DNA from: Alphaproteobacteria bacterium
GTDB taxonomy: Bacteria; Pseudomonadota; Alphaproteobacteria; DSM-16000; Inquilinaceae
Direction: 5' to 3'
NCBI GenBank assembly: GCA_028281925.1
Contig: JANQIX010000029.1
Location: forward strand, 1-64,000
DNA length: 64,000 nt
Under the pieces are notes generated by a model. That model saw only the letters and a program-made list of their open reading frames with translations, was not told the origin of the DNA and searched no databases. Position 1 is the first letter of the stretch, and every line of letters begins with the position of its first letter. The position numbers and the translations under genes were made by a program. Below are positions 1-8,745 of the stretch, one piece after another.

Positions 1-116
1 TGCCCATGTCTGGCTGGGCTATGCGCGGATGCCGCTTGCCACGCCGGTGCCCGTCGGGCCGGACGGCGTGCTGGAGATCACCACCTATCCGGGCGTGGCC
101 CAGCCAGACATGGGCA
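1..116. repeat. 19-bp perfect inverted repeat with 78-bp spacer at window edge
   Basis: Bases 1-19 (TGCCCATGTCTGGCTGGGC) are the exact reverse complement of 98-116. The minus-strand gene reads sensibly down to base 98 (ending AHVWLG). Below that its reading becomes basic and unlike the rest of the protein. The plus strand from base 2 re-reads AHVWLG and continues with a natural-looking protein segment (YARMPLATPVPVGPDGVLE). The true continuation of the gene therefore lies in bases 20-97 on the opposite strand. This fits a foldback chimera or contig-end artefact, or a real inversion or inverted duplication extending left of the window. The arms may be longer than 19 bp because the left one is cut by the window edge. 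Confidence 0.85.
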
Positions 117-1123
117 TTGATCGGTCTGGCGAGCTGGCTGTAGGGCGGCGGGTCGAGCACCGTGATCGGCACTGTCGCCTGTTGCTCTGGCCGCGCCGTA
201 AAGGCCCGCGAGACGCCGGCCAAGAAGAAGGTCTCGCTCTCATCGACGGGCGTGAACCGGCGCCGGGCGCGGTGGTCCTCCCACTCAACTGCGCCGCCGG
301 GCAGCTGGTGAAAGGCGCGCACGACGTAGGTCAGGGCAGGGAACAGGTCGATGCCGTGCGTGCTCCACTCTTCATCCGCATCCAGGCTGCCGACGGCGTC
401 GACGATCAGACCGGACCCCTCCTCCTGAACCTGCAGGGTCGGAACGACGTCCGGTCCCCACTCGTGGCGGTAGTGCAGCTTCAGTGCCAGTGTCTGCGGC
501 CGATCGCGCAGCACGGCTGGGGATTCGCTGTGGACCCAGATTTCCGCACCGTCGCTGGACGTCCAGGCGCGGTTCGCGGCGTCGGGTTCGTAGGCCTCGT
601 GGTCTGGCAGACCGCGCTGTTTGGCCTTGAAATGGAAGAAGCCCGATTGCGTCAGCGAAGGGGGTACGGTCCAGATCGGCCCGTCGCCGTCGATATCGTC
701 GATCGGCAGCCAGAACCGGTGGTCGGGGGTTCGTGGGTCCCACACAAACAGCTCGGCCTCGCGATAGCGCTCCGCCGTAACCAGATGAATGCGAACGCTC
801 AAATCCGTCACCGCGGTCGGCGCGACGGTGACGACGCGGCGCGTGTCTTCGAAGAGCCAGACCGCCGGCGCCGGATGTCCCGTGCCCGCAAGCGGCAAGC
901 GGCGGCGGAAGATCTCCCGCTCCCATCTCTGCCGGCCACCGGCCTCGTCCACCAACATGAAGCGCGTGTCCTCGCCCAGCGGCTCGCATCCGCGGTGGGC
1001 GAATCGTGCCCAGCCGGTCTCAGCCACCTCTTGCGGCGGCAGCGTGACGTGGAAGGCGCTGTCTTCGTTCCAGAGATGCAGGCGTGGTTTGGTAAAGCTG
1101 GTGTAGGCGTGGAACTCGGTCAT
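98..1123 (-). CDS. Incomplete protein, probably alpha-glucan-related (pullulanase PUD/CBM-like modules)
   Basis: Open from ATG at 1123 (GGGGGA ribosome site about 7 bases upstream) for 342 codons to base 98, where the inverted repeat interrupts it. The opening MTEFHAYTSFTKPRLHLWNE and later segments (EAELFVWDPRTPDHRFWLPI, GAEIWVHSESP, INAHVWLG) recur with the spacing of small beta-sandwich modules. They resemble the carbohydrate-binding or PUD domains in front of pullulanase and alpha-amylase catalytic domains. No signal peptide and no catalytic domain are visible. The family call is inference from motif style only. It lies downstream of hutI on the same strand, separated by 53 bases. It could also be an uncharacterised beta-rich protein. 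Confidence 0.5.
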
Positions 1124-1176
1124 CGGCGAATCCCCCGGTCGGCCATCGAAACTGCGGACAATGCCCCCAGTATCCC

Positions 1177-2403
1177 TCAACCGTCGCCGGGGGAAAGTGG
1201 TTTCCCGCCTACAACCGTCATTACCCTCGGATTCCAGCCGATGCGGTAGCAAAGCTCCGCGGGGTCATCGATGTCCCAGAGCACGAAATCGGCCGCCAGT
1301 CCCGGAGCCAGGCGTCCGCAGACGTCCCGCAAGCCCAGCGCGTCGGCGGCATTGCGTGTCACGCCGGCCAGCGCCTCTGCCGTCGTCAGACGGAACAGGG
1401 TGCACGCCATGTTCAGCATAAGCAGAAGCGATGTGACCGGCGCGCTGCCGGGATTGCTGTCGGTCGCCACGGCCATCGGCACTCCGTGGCGCCGGAAAGC
1501 GTCGATCGGCGGCAATTTGGTTTCCCGCAGGGTGTAGAACGCGCCTGGCAGCAGCACTGCGACCGTCCCTGCCTCAGCCATAGCTTCAACGCCATCTTCC
1601 GACGTGTATTCCAGGTGGTCCGCCGACAGCGCGCCGTACTCGGCTGCCAGAGCCGCACCGTCTCCGTCGGTCAACTGATCGGCATGCAGTTTCACCGCAA
1701 GGCCATGGCGGTGCGCCGTCTCGAACACGCGCGTGATCTGGGCCGTCGTGAACGCGATCGTCTCCAGAAAGCCATCGACCGCATCGGCCAGCCCGGCATC
1801 GGCGACCCTCGGCAGGACTTGGTCGCAGACAAGATCGATGTATCCGTCGGCGTCGCCGTGGAATTCCAGCGGAATGGCATGCGCACCCAGATACGTACGG
1901 CGTACGCGTATGCCTGCGTCCCCCAGCAGTCCGGCCGTGCGCAGCATACGGCATTCAGTTTCCGCATCCAGCCCATAGCCCGATTTGATCTCGACGGTCG
2001 TCACACCTTCGGCTTGCAACGCGGCCAGACGCCGGCGGGCGTCGTGCAACAGGGTTTCCTGATCGGCCGCGCGCGTCGCGGTGACGGTAGACAGGATACC
2101 GCCGCCGGCACGCGCGATCTCTTCATAGGACGCGCCGTCCAGCCGCAACGCGAACTCGCGGGCCCGGTTACCGCCGTAGACCAGATGCGTATGGCAGTCG
2201 ACCAGCCCCGGGGTCACCCATCGCCCCCCGGCATCCTGCACGTCGCGGGCCAGGGCGTCCGCCGCCCCGGGCAAGTCGGCGCGCGGCCCGACCCAGGCGA
2301 TCTGTCCGTCGGCAACACCGATGGCGCCGTCTTCGATCGCAGCGTAGCCCGTGTCGCCATCCATCGTGGCGAGATGTGCGTTGATCCAAAGAACGTCCCA
2401 CAT
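1177..2403 (-). CDS. hutI: Imidazolonepropionase
   Basis: Hydrolyses 4-imidazolone-5-propanoate to N-formimidoyl-L-glutamate, the third step of histidine degradation, in the cytoplasm. The 408-residue product has the usual length for the amidohydrolase family. Metal ligands are visible as H71 and H73 ([10 protein letters not shown]), H240 (KLHADQ) and D315 (ATDSNPGS), with the substrate-loop motif [10 protein letters not shown] near 141. The start is the ATG at 2403, 23 bases after the rnhA stop. The frame stays open further upstream through rnhA, but that extension has no family counterpart. It is the last gene of a thrB-rnhA-hutI run. No hutH, hutU or hutG is in the window, so the rest of the pathway must be elsewhere. 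Confidence 0.95.
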   Translation of the reverse strand: MWDVLWINAHLATMDGDTGYAAIEDGAIGVADGQIAWVGPRADLPGAADALARDVQDAGGRWVTPGLVDCHTHLVYGGNRAREFALRLDGASYEEIARAGGGILSTVTATRAADQETLLHDARRRLAALQAEGVTTVEIKSGYGLDAETECRMLRTAGLLGDAGIRVRRTYLGAHAIPLEFHGDADGYIDLVCDQVLPRVADAGLADAVDGFLETIAFTTAQITRVFETAHRHGLAVKLHADQLTDGDGAALAAEYGALSADHLEYTSEDGVEAMAEAGTVAVLLPGAFYTLRETKLPPIDAFRRHGVPMAVATDSNPGSAPVTSLLLMLNMACTLFRLTTAEALAGVTRNAADALGLRDVCGRLAPGLAADFVLWDIDDPAELCYRIGWNPRVMTVVGGKPLSPGDG

Positions 2404-2426
2404 GTCCGCCGCCTCTACCGCAACCC

Positions 2427-2867
2427 CTAGCGTAGTGACGCGATGGCGGCGCGCGCCAGGGCATCGGCCCGTTCGTTCTCCGGATGGCCGGCATGGCCGC
2501 GCACCCAGTGCCACCGCACGGTATGCGGGGCCAGGGCCGTATCCAGCCGCTGCCAGAGGTCCTGGTTCTTCACCGGCTTCTTGTCCGTCGTGCGCCAGCC
2601 GCGTGACTTCCAGTTGGCCATCCACTGGGTCACGCCCTGCTTGACGTACTGGCTGTCGGTGGTCACCACGACCTCGACCGGGCGTTTCAGCGCTTCAAAC
2701 CCGGCGATGGCGGCCATCAACTCCATCCGGTTGTTGGTGGTCGCGCGCTCGCCGCCGGAAAGTTCCTTCTCGCGCTCGCCGAAGCGCAGGATCGCGCCCC
2801 AGCCGCCGGGCCCCGGGTTGCCGCTGCAGGCCCCATCGGTGAACATTTCCACGACCGCAGCGCTCAT
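2427..2867 (-). CDS. rnhA: Ribonuclease HI
   Basis: Cleaves the RNA strand of RNA-DNA hybrids in the cytoplasm, removing primers and R-loops. The 146-residue protein has the standard length. The DEDD catalytic set is complete: D11 in [18 protein letters not shown]49 in [10 protein letters not shown]71 in TTDSQYV and D135 in ENERADALA. The flexible-loop histidine H125 ([11 protein letters not shown]) is present. The start overlaps the thrB stop by 4 bases (ATGA), so the pair is translationally coupled, an arrangement common in alphaproteobacteria. Confidence 0.97.
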   Translation of the reverse strand: MSAAVVEMFTDGACSGNPGPGGWGAILRFGEREKELSGGERATTNNRMELMAAIAGFEALKRPVEVVVTTDSQYVKQGVTQWMANWKSRGWRTTDKKPVKNQDLWQRLDTALAPHTVRWHWVRGHAGHPENERADALARAAIASLR

Positions 2868-3829
2868 GGCTCCAACCCATAGGCTCCGGGGCTCTGCACC
2901 TCCTGATGGAAACGCAGCTTCGACCAGTATTCCAGCGGGTCTTTCGGTTTCACCAGAGCGCCTTCCGGATGGTGCAGCCAGTCATAGAGCCGCGTGAGCA
3001 GGAACCTGAGCGCCGCGCCGCGCGCCAGCAGGGGCAGGACCTCCAGCTCCCGGGCACAGACCGGCCTGACCTTGCGGTAGTTCGAGAGCATCAGCCGCGC
3101 CTTGGTCACGTTGAACTGGCCGTCCGGTTCGAAGCACCAGGCATTCAGGCACACCGCCAGGTCGTAGGCGAAGAAATCCGTACAGGAGAAGTAGAAGTCG
3201 ATGAAGCCGCTTAAGCTCTCGCCCTTGAAGAAGACATTGTCGGGAAACAAGTCCGCATGGATCAGCCCCGCGGGCAGATCCTCCGGCCAGTGGCTTTCCA
3301 GATACAACAGCTCGGCATCCAGGCTTTCCGCCAGATCCGGCCTCACCTCATGCGCGCGGTCTTCCGAACGCTGCAGCAGCGGCCGCCAGCCGCTGACCGA
3401 TAGGTCGTTGACCCTCCGCATGGCGAAATCCGCCCCGGCGAGATGCATGGCGGCAAGCCCGGCGCCCAGCGCCGCGCAATGCCGCGGCTGGATTCGCCGC
3501 GGCCACATGCCTTCCAGAAAGCTGACGATGGCTGCAGGCCGGTCGGCCAGTCGGCGCAGCACCACGCCGTCGCGGCCCGGCAGCGGCAGCGGGCAGGCAA
3601 TGCCACGCTCTGCCAGGTGCCGCATCACGCCGATGAAGAAGGGCAGGTCGGCCTCCGCCACCCGCTTCTCGTAAAGGGTCAGGATGAACGGCCCCTGAGT
3701 CGTCACCATCAGGAAGTTGGAGTTCTCGACCCCCTCGGCGATTCCCTTCAGCGAGAGCACGTCGCCCAGGTCATACTGGGCGGCGAACGCCTGCACGGCT
3801 TCATCGGTGACTTCGGTGTATACGGCCAT
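2864..3829 (-). CDS. thrB: Homoserine kinase, choline-kinase-like type
   Basis: Phosphorylates L-homoserine with ATP for threonine synthesis. The 321-residue protein has the aminoglycoside-phosphotransferase fold of the type II ThrB of alphaproteobacteria and pseudomonads, not the GHMP fold. The N-terminus ([17 protein letters not shown]) is diagnostic. The catalytic loop is H191-A-D193 through N198 ([11 protein letters not shown]) and the Mg-binding D211 is in GFIDFYFS. It is the first gene of the minus-strand operon with rnhA and hutI and is divergent from polA across 115 bases. Family assignment is strong; substrate follows from orthology. Confidence 0.93.
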   Translation of the reverse strand: MAVYTEVTDEAVQAFAAQYDLGDVLSLKGIAEGVENSNFLMVTTQGPFILTLYEKRVAEADLPFFIGVMRHLAERGIACPLPLPGRDGVVLRRLADRPAAIVSFLEGMWPRRIQPRHCAALGAGLAAMHLAGADFAMRRVNDLSVSGWRPLLQRSEDRAHEVRPDLAESLDAELLYLESHWPEDLPAGLIHADLFPDNVFFKGESLSGFIDFYFSCTDFFAYDLAVCLNAWCFEPDGQFNVTKARLMLSNYRKVRPVCARELEVLPLLARGAALRFLLTRLYDWLHHPEGALVKPKDPLEYWSKLRFHQEVQSPGAYGLEP

Positions 3830-3845
3830 CGCCCGCAGGGTTGCC

Positions 3846-3880
3846 GCAAGCCCGGGGTCCCGTCAATCCCGCGGGCTTGC
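3846..3880. repeat. Inverted repeat in the thrB-polA divergent intergenic region
   Basis: GCAAGCCCG at 3846-3854 is matched by CGGGCTTGC at 3872-3880, a perfect 9-bp stem around a 17-base loop. It lies between the divergent starts of thrB and polA, so it may be an operator or a 5' UTR hairpin. There is no T-run. Function is not known. Confidence 0.4.
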
Positions 3881-3944
3881 CGCGTTTGCGCCGTTGGCGT
3901 AGAGCCGTGGTCCGGCAAACCCGAACCAGCGGCGGGAGAGCGAG

Positions 3945-6746
3945 ATGAGCGAGACGGCCGGCTTTGAGGCTGCCGCAGAGACCGGGGCGTCCTCCAGACG
4001 CACCTATTACCTTGTCGATGGCTCGGGCTACATCTTCCGCGCCTACCACGCCATTCCCGACAGCTTCCGCCGCCCCGACGGCGTGCTGGTGAATGCCGTC
4101 CACGGCTTTTCGGCCATGCTGATGAAGCTCTTGGCGGATGTTGAAGCACACCACCTGGTCGTGGTGTTCGACGCCGCGCGGGAGAACTTCCGCAACGAGA
4201 TCTATCCCGACTACAAGGCCAACCGCGACGAGCCGCCGCCCGATCTGGTGCCGCAATTTGCGCTGATCCGCGACGCTACGCGCGCCTTCAACATCGCCCA
4301 GGTGGAGATGGAGGGCTATGAGGCCGATGACCTGATCGCCACCTATTGCCGGCAGGCGCGCGAAGAAGGCGCTCAGGTCGTTGTCGTCTCGTCAGACAAG
4401 GATCTGATGCAGCTTGTCGGTGATGGCGTGACGCTGTTGGACCCCATGAAGAACCGGACCATTGACGTGCCGGAGGTCGTGGAGAAGTTCGGCGTGCCGC
4501 CCGGCCAAGTCGTCGACGTGCAGGCGCTGGCCGGCGACAGCATCGACAACGTGCCCGGCGTGCCGGGCATCGGGGTGAAGACGGCGGCCCAGCTGATCAA
4601 CGACTACGGCGATCTGGAAACGCTTCTGTCTCGGGCTGAAGAGATAAAGCAGCCCAAGCGGCGCCAGTCACTGATCGACTTTGCGGATCAGGCCCGAATC
4701 TCCAAACGGTTGGTAGCACTGGACGACCGTGTCGACACGCCGCTCTCGCTGGCGGAGATGGCTGTCCAGCCGACGGATGTGGAGACGTTGGCCAAGTTCC
4801 TGAGCGACCAGGGTTTCCGGTCCATCGTGGCGCGTGTTCGCGCGCAGTTTGGAGGCGCGGAGGCTGAGGATGCGGCAGCCGAGCCGGACCCGGCGGCGCC
4901 TGTCGAAACGCAGTACGCGCTCATTCAGGACGAAGCCGACCTGTTGCCCTGGGTCGAAGAGGCTCTGGAGCGCGGCGTGCTCGCCGTGGATACCGAGACC
5001 ACCTCGCTTGACGCCTCGACGGCTGCGCTGGTGGGCATCTCTTTGGCCACGGCGCCGGGGCGGGCCTGTTACATCCCGGTCGGCCATGTGGGCCAGGCCG
5101 GCGATGGAACGTTGGATCTCTCCGAAGGCGATGCGCGGCCGCACCAGATCCCGCTGGATCGCGCCATCGCGTTGCTGAAGCCGGTGCTGGAAGACCCATC
5201 GGTGCTCAAGATCGGCCAGAACCTGAAATACGACTGGCAGGTGCTGGCGCGCCACGGCGTCCGCGTGGACCCCATCGACGACACCATGCTGTTGTCCTAC
5301 GTGCTGGACGGCGGCGCGCACGGCCATGGCATGGACGAGCTGGCCAGGCTGCATCTCGACCACGAGACCATCCACTATTCCGACCTCTGCGGCACCGGCA
5401 AAAACCAGATCACTTTCGACCGGGTGCCGCTGGACAAGGCCCGCGACTATGCAGCCGAAGACGCCGACATCACCTTGCGCCTCCATGGCATGCTGAAGCC
5501 TCGCCTGGTCGCGGAGCATATGGTCACGGTCTACGAGACCATTGAGCGGCCGCTCGCCGCCATTATCGGCGAGATGGAGACGACGGGCATCAAGGTTGAC
5601 CGTGACGCGCTGGTCCGTCTGTCGACGGAATTCACCGAGCGGCTGGGGGATCTCGAGAGCGAGATCCACAAGCTTGCCGGCCACGGCTTCAATGTCGGAT
5701 CGCCCAAGCAGCTCGGCACCGTGCTGTTCGATGAGATGGGGATCCAGGGCGGCAAGAAGGGCAAGGCCGGCGCCTACAGCACCGACAGTGCGGTGCTGGA
5801 GCCGCTGGCGGCCCAGGGCCACGACATCGCCGCCCGCGTGCTGGACTGGCGCCAACTCTCCAAGCTAAGGGGCACCTATACCGACGCGCTGGTCGACCAG
5901 ATCAACCCGCGCACGGGGCGCGTGCACACCTCTTTCAGCCTGGCGGCGACCAATACCGGCCGCCTGTCCTCCAACGACCCCAACCTGCAGAACATCCCGA
6001 TCCGCACTGAAGAGGGGCGCAAGATCCGCTATGCCTTCGTGGCGGAGCCGGGCAACAAGCTGATCTCCATCGACTATTCGCAGATCGAGCTGCGCCTGGT
6101 CGCCCATATCGCAGGCGTGGAGGCGCTGAAGCAGGCTTTCCGCGAGGGGCTGGACATCCACGCCATGACGGCGAGCCAGGTGTTCGGCATCCCTATGGAC
6201 GACATGACGGCGGAGACGCGCCGCCGCGCAAAGGCGATCAACTTCGGCATCATTTACGGCATCTCCGCCTTCGGTCTCGCCAACCAGCTGGGCATTCCGC
6301 AGGGCGAGGCCGGCAGCTTCATCAACGCGTATCTGGAGAAGTTCGGCGAGCTGAAGGCTTGGATGGACGCCACCAAACGCCAGGGGCGGGAGCGCGGGTT
6401 CGTCACCACGCTCTACGGCCGCAAATGCCACCTGCCGACCATCAAGGACCCGAACCCCGCGCGGCGCGGCTTCGCCGAACGCCAGGCCATCAACGCGCCG
6501 ATCCAGGGCACGGCCGCCGACATCATCAAAAGGGCGATGGTGCGCATCCCGCGCACGCTTACCAAAGCGGGCCTGAGCGCCCGCATGCTGCTGCAGGTGC
6601 ATGACGAGCTGGTGTTCGAAGCCCCCGCCGCAGAGGCCGAAGCCACAGCCGAGACCGTCAAGCGCACCATGGAGGCGGCCGCCCATCTCGACGTGCCGCT
6701 GGTGGCCGATGCGGGCATCGCCGACACTTGGGCGGAGGCGCATTGA
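3945..6746 (+). CDS. polA: DNA polymerase I
   Basis: Replicative gap-filling and repair polymerase, 933 residues, full length. The order is a 5' nuclease domain (about 20-310), a 3'-5' exonuclease domain (about 330-520) and a family A polymerase domain (about 560-933). The exonuclease keeps its metal-binding acids (LAVDTETTSLD, YAAEDADITL), so proofreading should be active; many bacterial PolA proteins have lost this. Polymerase motif A is SIDYSQIELRLVAHIAG, motif B RRRAKAINFGIIYG and motif C LLQVHDELVFE. The start follows a GGGAGAGCGAG ribosome site. It stands alone, with thrB divergent upstream. Confidence 0.98.
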   Translation: MSETAGFEAAAETGASSRRTYYLVDGSGYIFRAYHAIPDSFRRPDGVLVNAVHGFSAMLMKLLADVEAHHLVVVFDAARENFRNEIYPDYKANRDEPPPDLVPQFALIRDATRAFNIAQVEMEGYEADDLIATYCRQAREEGAQVVVVSSDKDLMQLVGDGVTLLDPMKNRTIDVPEVVEKFGVPPGQVVDVQALAGDSIDNVPGVPGIGVKTAAQLINDYGDLETLLSRAEEIKQPKRRQSLIDFADQARISKRLVALDDRVDTPLSLAEMAVQPTDVETLAKFLSDQGFRSIVARVRAQFGGAEAEDAAAEPDPAAPVETQYALIQDEADLLPWVEEALERGVLAVDTETTSLDASTAALVGISLATAPGRACYIPVGHVGQAGDGTLDLSEGDARPHQIPLDRAIALLKPVLEDPSVLKIGQNLKYDWQVLARHGVRVDPIDDTMLLSYVLDGGAHGHGMDELARLHLDHETIHYSDLCGTGKNQITFDRVPLDKARDYAAEDADITLRLHGMLKPRLVAEHMVTVYETIERPLAAIIGEMETTGIKVDRDALVRLSTEFTERLGDLESEIHKLAGHGFNVGSPKQLGTVLFDEMGIQGGKKGKAGAYSTDSAVLEPLAAQGHDIAARVLDWRQLSKLRGTYTDALVDQINPRTGRVHTSFSLAATNTGRLSSNDPNLQNIPIRTEEGRKIRYAFVAEPGNKLISIDYSQIELRLVAHIAGVEALKQAFREGLDIHAMTASQVFGIPMDDMTAETRRRAKAINFGIIYGISAFGLANQLGIPQGEAGSFINAYLEKFGELKAWMDATKRQGRERGFVTTLYGRKCHLPTIKDPNPARRGFAERQAINAPIQGTAADIIKRAMVRIPRTLTKAGLSARMLLQVHDELVFEAPAAEAEATAETVKRTMEAAAHLDVPLVADAGIADTWAEAH

Positions 6747-6798
6747 CCTCGGTCGCCGGAGCGCATGATGGGTCGCATCAGCCGGAGGCGGGCAGGGG

Positions 6799-7692
6799 AT
6801 GAAATGGGCGCCTTTGGTCTTGTCGGCATGCGCAGCCCTACCAGCGGTGGCGCTCGCACAGCCCGATCCTGGCGCGGTCTTTCAGGACTGTCCCCATTGC
6901 CCGGAGATGATGGTGATCCCGGCAGGGCAGTTCGTCATGGGCTCGGCGGCATCGGAGCCGGGTAGGCGGGATAATGAGGGCCCCCAGCGTCTAGTGACTG
7001 TCAGTGATTTCGCCCTGGGGCGCTACGAGGTGACAGTGGGGCAATTTGCGGCGTTCGTTGCAGCAACCGGACACGAGACGAACGGCTGCCGTTCGTGGAG
7101 CGGCGAGGATTGGGTACTCCGCACGTCGCTTAGCTGGCGCGATCCCGGCTTCGCGCAGTTGGAAGATCACCCGGTGACATGCGTCGGATGGGAAGACGCC
7201 CAGGACTATGTGCGATGGCTCACGCGCTCGACCGGGCACGCCTATCGACTGCCGAGCGAAGCGGAGTGGGAGTATGCGGCGCGAGCGGGCACGGTTTCGG
7301 CGCGCTATTGGGGCGATGATGCTCTGACCGACTGCGAGTTCGCAAACACCGCCGACCTCACGGCAAGGGAGGCGTTGCTGGACTTGAGAATTGCCCAGTG
7401 TCACGACGGCCATGTTCATACCTCGCCGGTTGGAAGCTTCTTGCCGAACAAGTTCGGCCTCCATGACATATTGGGAAATGTGTCGGAGTGGCTGCAGGAT
7501 TGCTGGAACGAGGGTTATCAGGGTGCCCCCACGGACGGTTCGGCATGGCAAGTCGGGGACTGTGCCGGTGGCATGTTGCGCGGCGGCAGCTGGCTGTCTG
7601 GGCCGGATCATGTTCGCTCCGCGGACCGCGGCTGGCACTCAGGCGAACCGTCCATCTTGATCGGTTTCCGCGTTGCCAGGGCTGTCCATTAG
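6799..7692 (+). CDS. Secreted SUMF1/formylglycine-generating-enzyme-fold protein lacking the catalytic cysteines
   Basis: 297 residues with a signal peptide (MKWAPLVLSACAALPAVALA, cleavage before QPDPG). It then shows the classic fold signatures: MMVIPAGQFVMGS, ALGRYEVTVGQFAAF, RLPSEAEWEYAARAG, GNVSEWLQDCW and MLRGGSWLSG. In true formylglycine-generating enzymes the segment after RGGSW carries the two copper-binding cysteines. Here it reads LSGPDHVRSADRGWHSG with none, so sulfatase maturation is not expected. Such proteins are often uncharacterised binding or modifying proteins in the periplasm. No sulfatase gene is nearby. Confidence 0.85.
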   Translation: MKWAPLVLSACAALPAVALAQPDPGAVFQDCPHCPEMMVIPAGQFVMGSAASEPGRRDNEGPQRLVTVSDFALGRYEVTVGQFAAFVAATGHETNGCRSWSGEDWVLRTSLSWRDPGFAQLEDHPVTCVGWEDAQDYVRWLTRSTGHAYRLPSEAEWEYAARAGTVSARYWGDDALTDCEFANTADLTAREALLDLRIAQCHDGHVHTSPVGSFLPNKFGLHDILGNVSEWLQDCWNEGYQGAPTDGSAWQVGDCAGGMLRGGSWLSGPDHVRSADRGWHSGEPSILIGFRVARAVH

Positions 7693-7773
7693 AACGCGGG
7701 CCATCGAGTGCATCTGGCGCGCTGGCCGAGGCCTGCCTCTCTGGCCGGACGCTGTCTATAGCGGAGGATCCAC

Positions 7774-8205
7774 TTGGAAACTGAGTTCACGCCGATTTCA
7801 GCGCTGATCGGCGGTGTGCTGATCGGCGCCGCCGCTGTGCTGTTGATGTGGTCGCAAGGCCGCATTCTGGGCGTCAGCGGCATTGTCGGTCGCCTGCTGC
7901 CGCCGGCGTCCGCGCCGGACCGCGGCTGGCGTCTGGCCTTTCTGGGCGGCTGTCTGGCCGCGCCGGCGATCTATGCCCTGGCGACCGGAACCCTGCCGGA
8001 CATCGCGTTGCCGGCGGGCCTGCCGGTGGTGATCGTGGCCGGCCTGGTGGTGGGCATCGGTACGACGCTGGGAAATGGGTGCACCAGTGGCCATGGGGTT
8101 TGCGGGCTTGGCCGCATGTCCGGCCGCTCACTGGCGGCGACGGCCACCTTCATGTTGACGGCCGTGGCGACGGTGTTCGTCGTTCGCCACGTGCTGGGTA
8201 GCTGA
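7774..8205 (+). CDS. YeeE/YedE (DUF395) inner-membrane half-transporter, first subunit
   Basis: 143 residues, four to five hydrophobic segments. The family hallmark GNGCTSGHGVCGLGRMSGRS (about 109-128) contains the cysteines thought to relay sulfur species such as thiosulfate or persulfide in YeeE/PmpA proteins. The start is TTG at 7774, chosen because GGAGG lies six bases upstream and no nearer ATG fits. It is followed 17 bases later by a second half-transporter, the usual PmpA-PmpB-type pair. Substrate is not shown by the sequence. No sulfurtransferase or ArsR-like regulator is adjacent. Confidence 0.85.
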   Translation: METEFTPISALIGGVLIGAAAVLLMWSQGRILGVSGIVGRLLPPASAPDRGWRLAFLGGCLAAPAIYALATGTLPDIALPAGLPVVIVAGLVVGIGTTLGNGCTSGHGVCGLGRMSGRSLAATATFMLTAVATVFVVRHVLGS

Positions 8206-8222
8206 GAAGACGGGAGCGACTT

Positions 8223-8648
8223 GTGCTGAAACTTGCCATCAGTGCGCTGGCGGGGCTGCTGTTCGGCTTGGGCCTGATCATCTCCATGATGGTCAACCCG
8301 GCGAAGGTGCTGGCCTTCCTCGATGTCGCCGGCGCATGGGACCCCAGTTTGGCGTTCGTGATGGGCGGTGCCTTGGCCGTCACCATGGCGGGTTATGCCT
8401 GGGTGTTGCGGCAGCCCCATCCCTGGCTTGCCGACCGCTTCGACCTGCCGGCCCGCCGCGACCTTGACCTGCGCCTGCTGGGCGGCGCCGCACTGTTCGG
8501 GCTTGGCTGGGGGCTGGCCGGCTTCTGTCCCGGCCCGGCGGTGGTCGCCACGGTTCTGAAGCCCGAGGCGGCTCTGCCCTTTGTCGCGGCCATGCTGGTC
8601 GGGATGATCGTGGCACGGGGGCTGCCAAGACTGCGCGCGGCGTCGTAG
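8223..8648 (+). CDS. YeeE/YedE-family half-transporter, second subunit (DUF6691-like)
   Basis: 141 residues beginning with GTG at 8223 (GGGAG upstream). The opening LLFGLGLIISMMVNPAKVLAFLDV and the conserved GFCPGPAVVA (about 100-109), with the family's single cysteine, match the PmpB-type partner of the preceding gene. Four hydrophobic segments are visible. The two genes are co-oriented with a 17-base gap and should be co-translated. Likely imports or exports a reduced sulfur compound; this is inference from the family. Confidence 0.85.
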   Translation: MLKLAISALAGLLFGLGLIISMMVNPAKVLAFLDVAGAWDPSLAFVMGGALAVTMAGYAWVLRQPHPWLADRFDLPARRDLDLRLLGGAALFGLGWGLAGFCPGPAVVATVLKPEAALPFVAAMLVGMIVARGLPRLRAAS

Positions 8649-8723
8649 GTTGTGTCAAGCGCCAGCGCGCCAACGTCTGCTCTGACTGTGTCGGTTTTCC
8701 CCTTCGGCTCAACACCGACCGAC
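8646..8723 (+). repeat. Intergenic repeat-like element, copy A (upstream of purC)
   Basis: Begins at the TAG stop of the preceding gene and runs to about 8723. By eye it is roughly 70 percent identical to 9727-9810, with the best-conserved part being the CGGCTCAACACCG block here and in copy B. Both copies begin at a stop codon and lie in the same orientation on either side of purC. May be a degenerate dispersed element or coincidence. Confidence 0.35.
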
Positions 8724-8745
8724 GAATTCGGACCGATCATCTGCA

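Noticed and set aside
29-1249. A 406-codon open frame on the plus strand over the first gene
   Set aside because: It is antisense to the minus-strand reading, which has a good start, ribosome site and natural composition. Only bases 2-97 of the plus frame look native, and that is explained by the inverted repeat.
6799-7692. Calling this an active formylglycine-generating enzyme
   Set aside because: The segment after RGGSW has no cysteine, so the copper site is missing, and no sulfatase is nearby.
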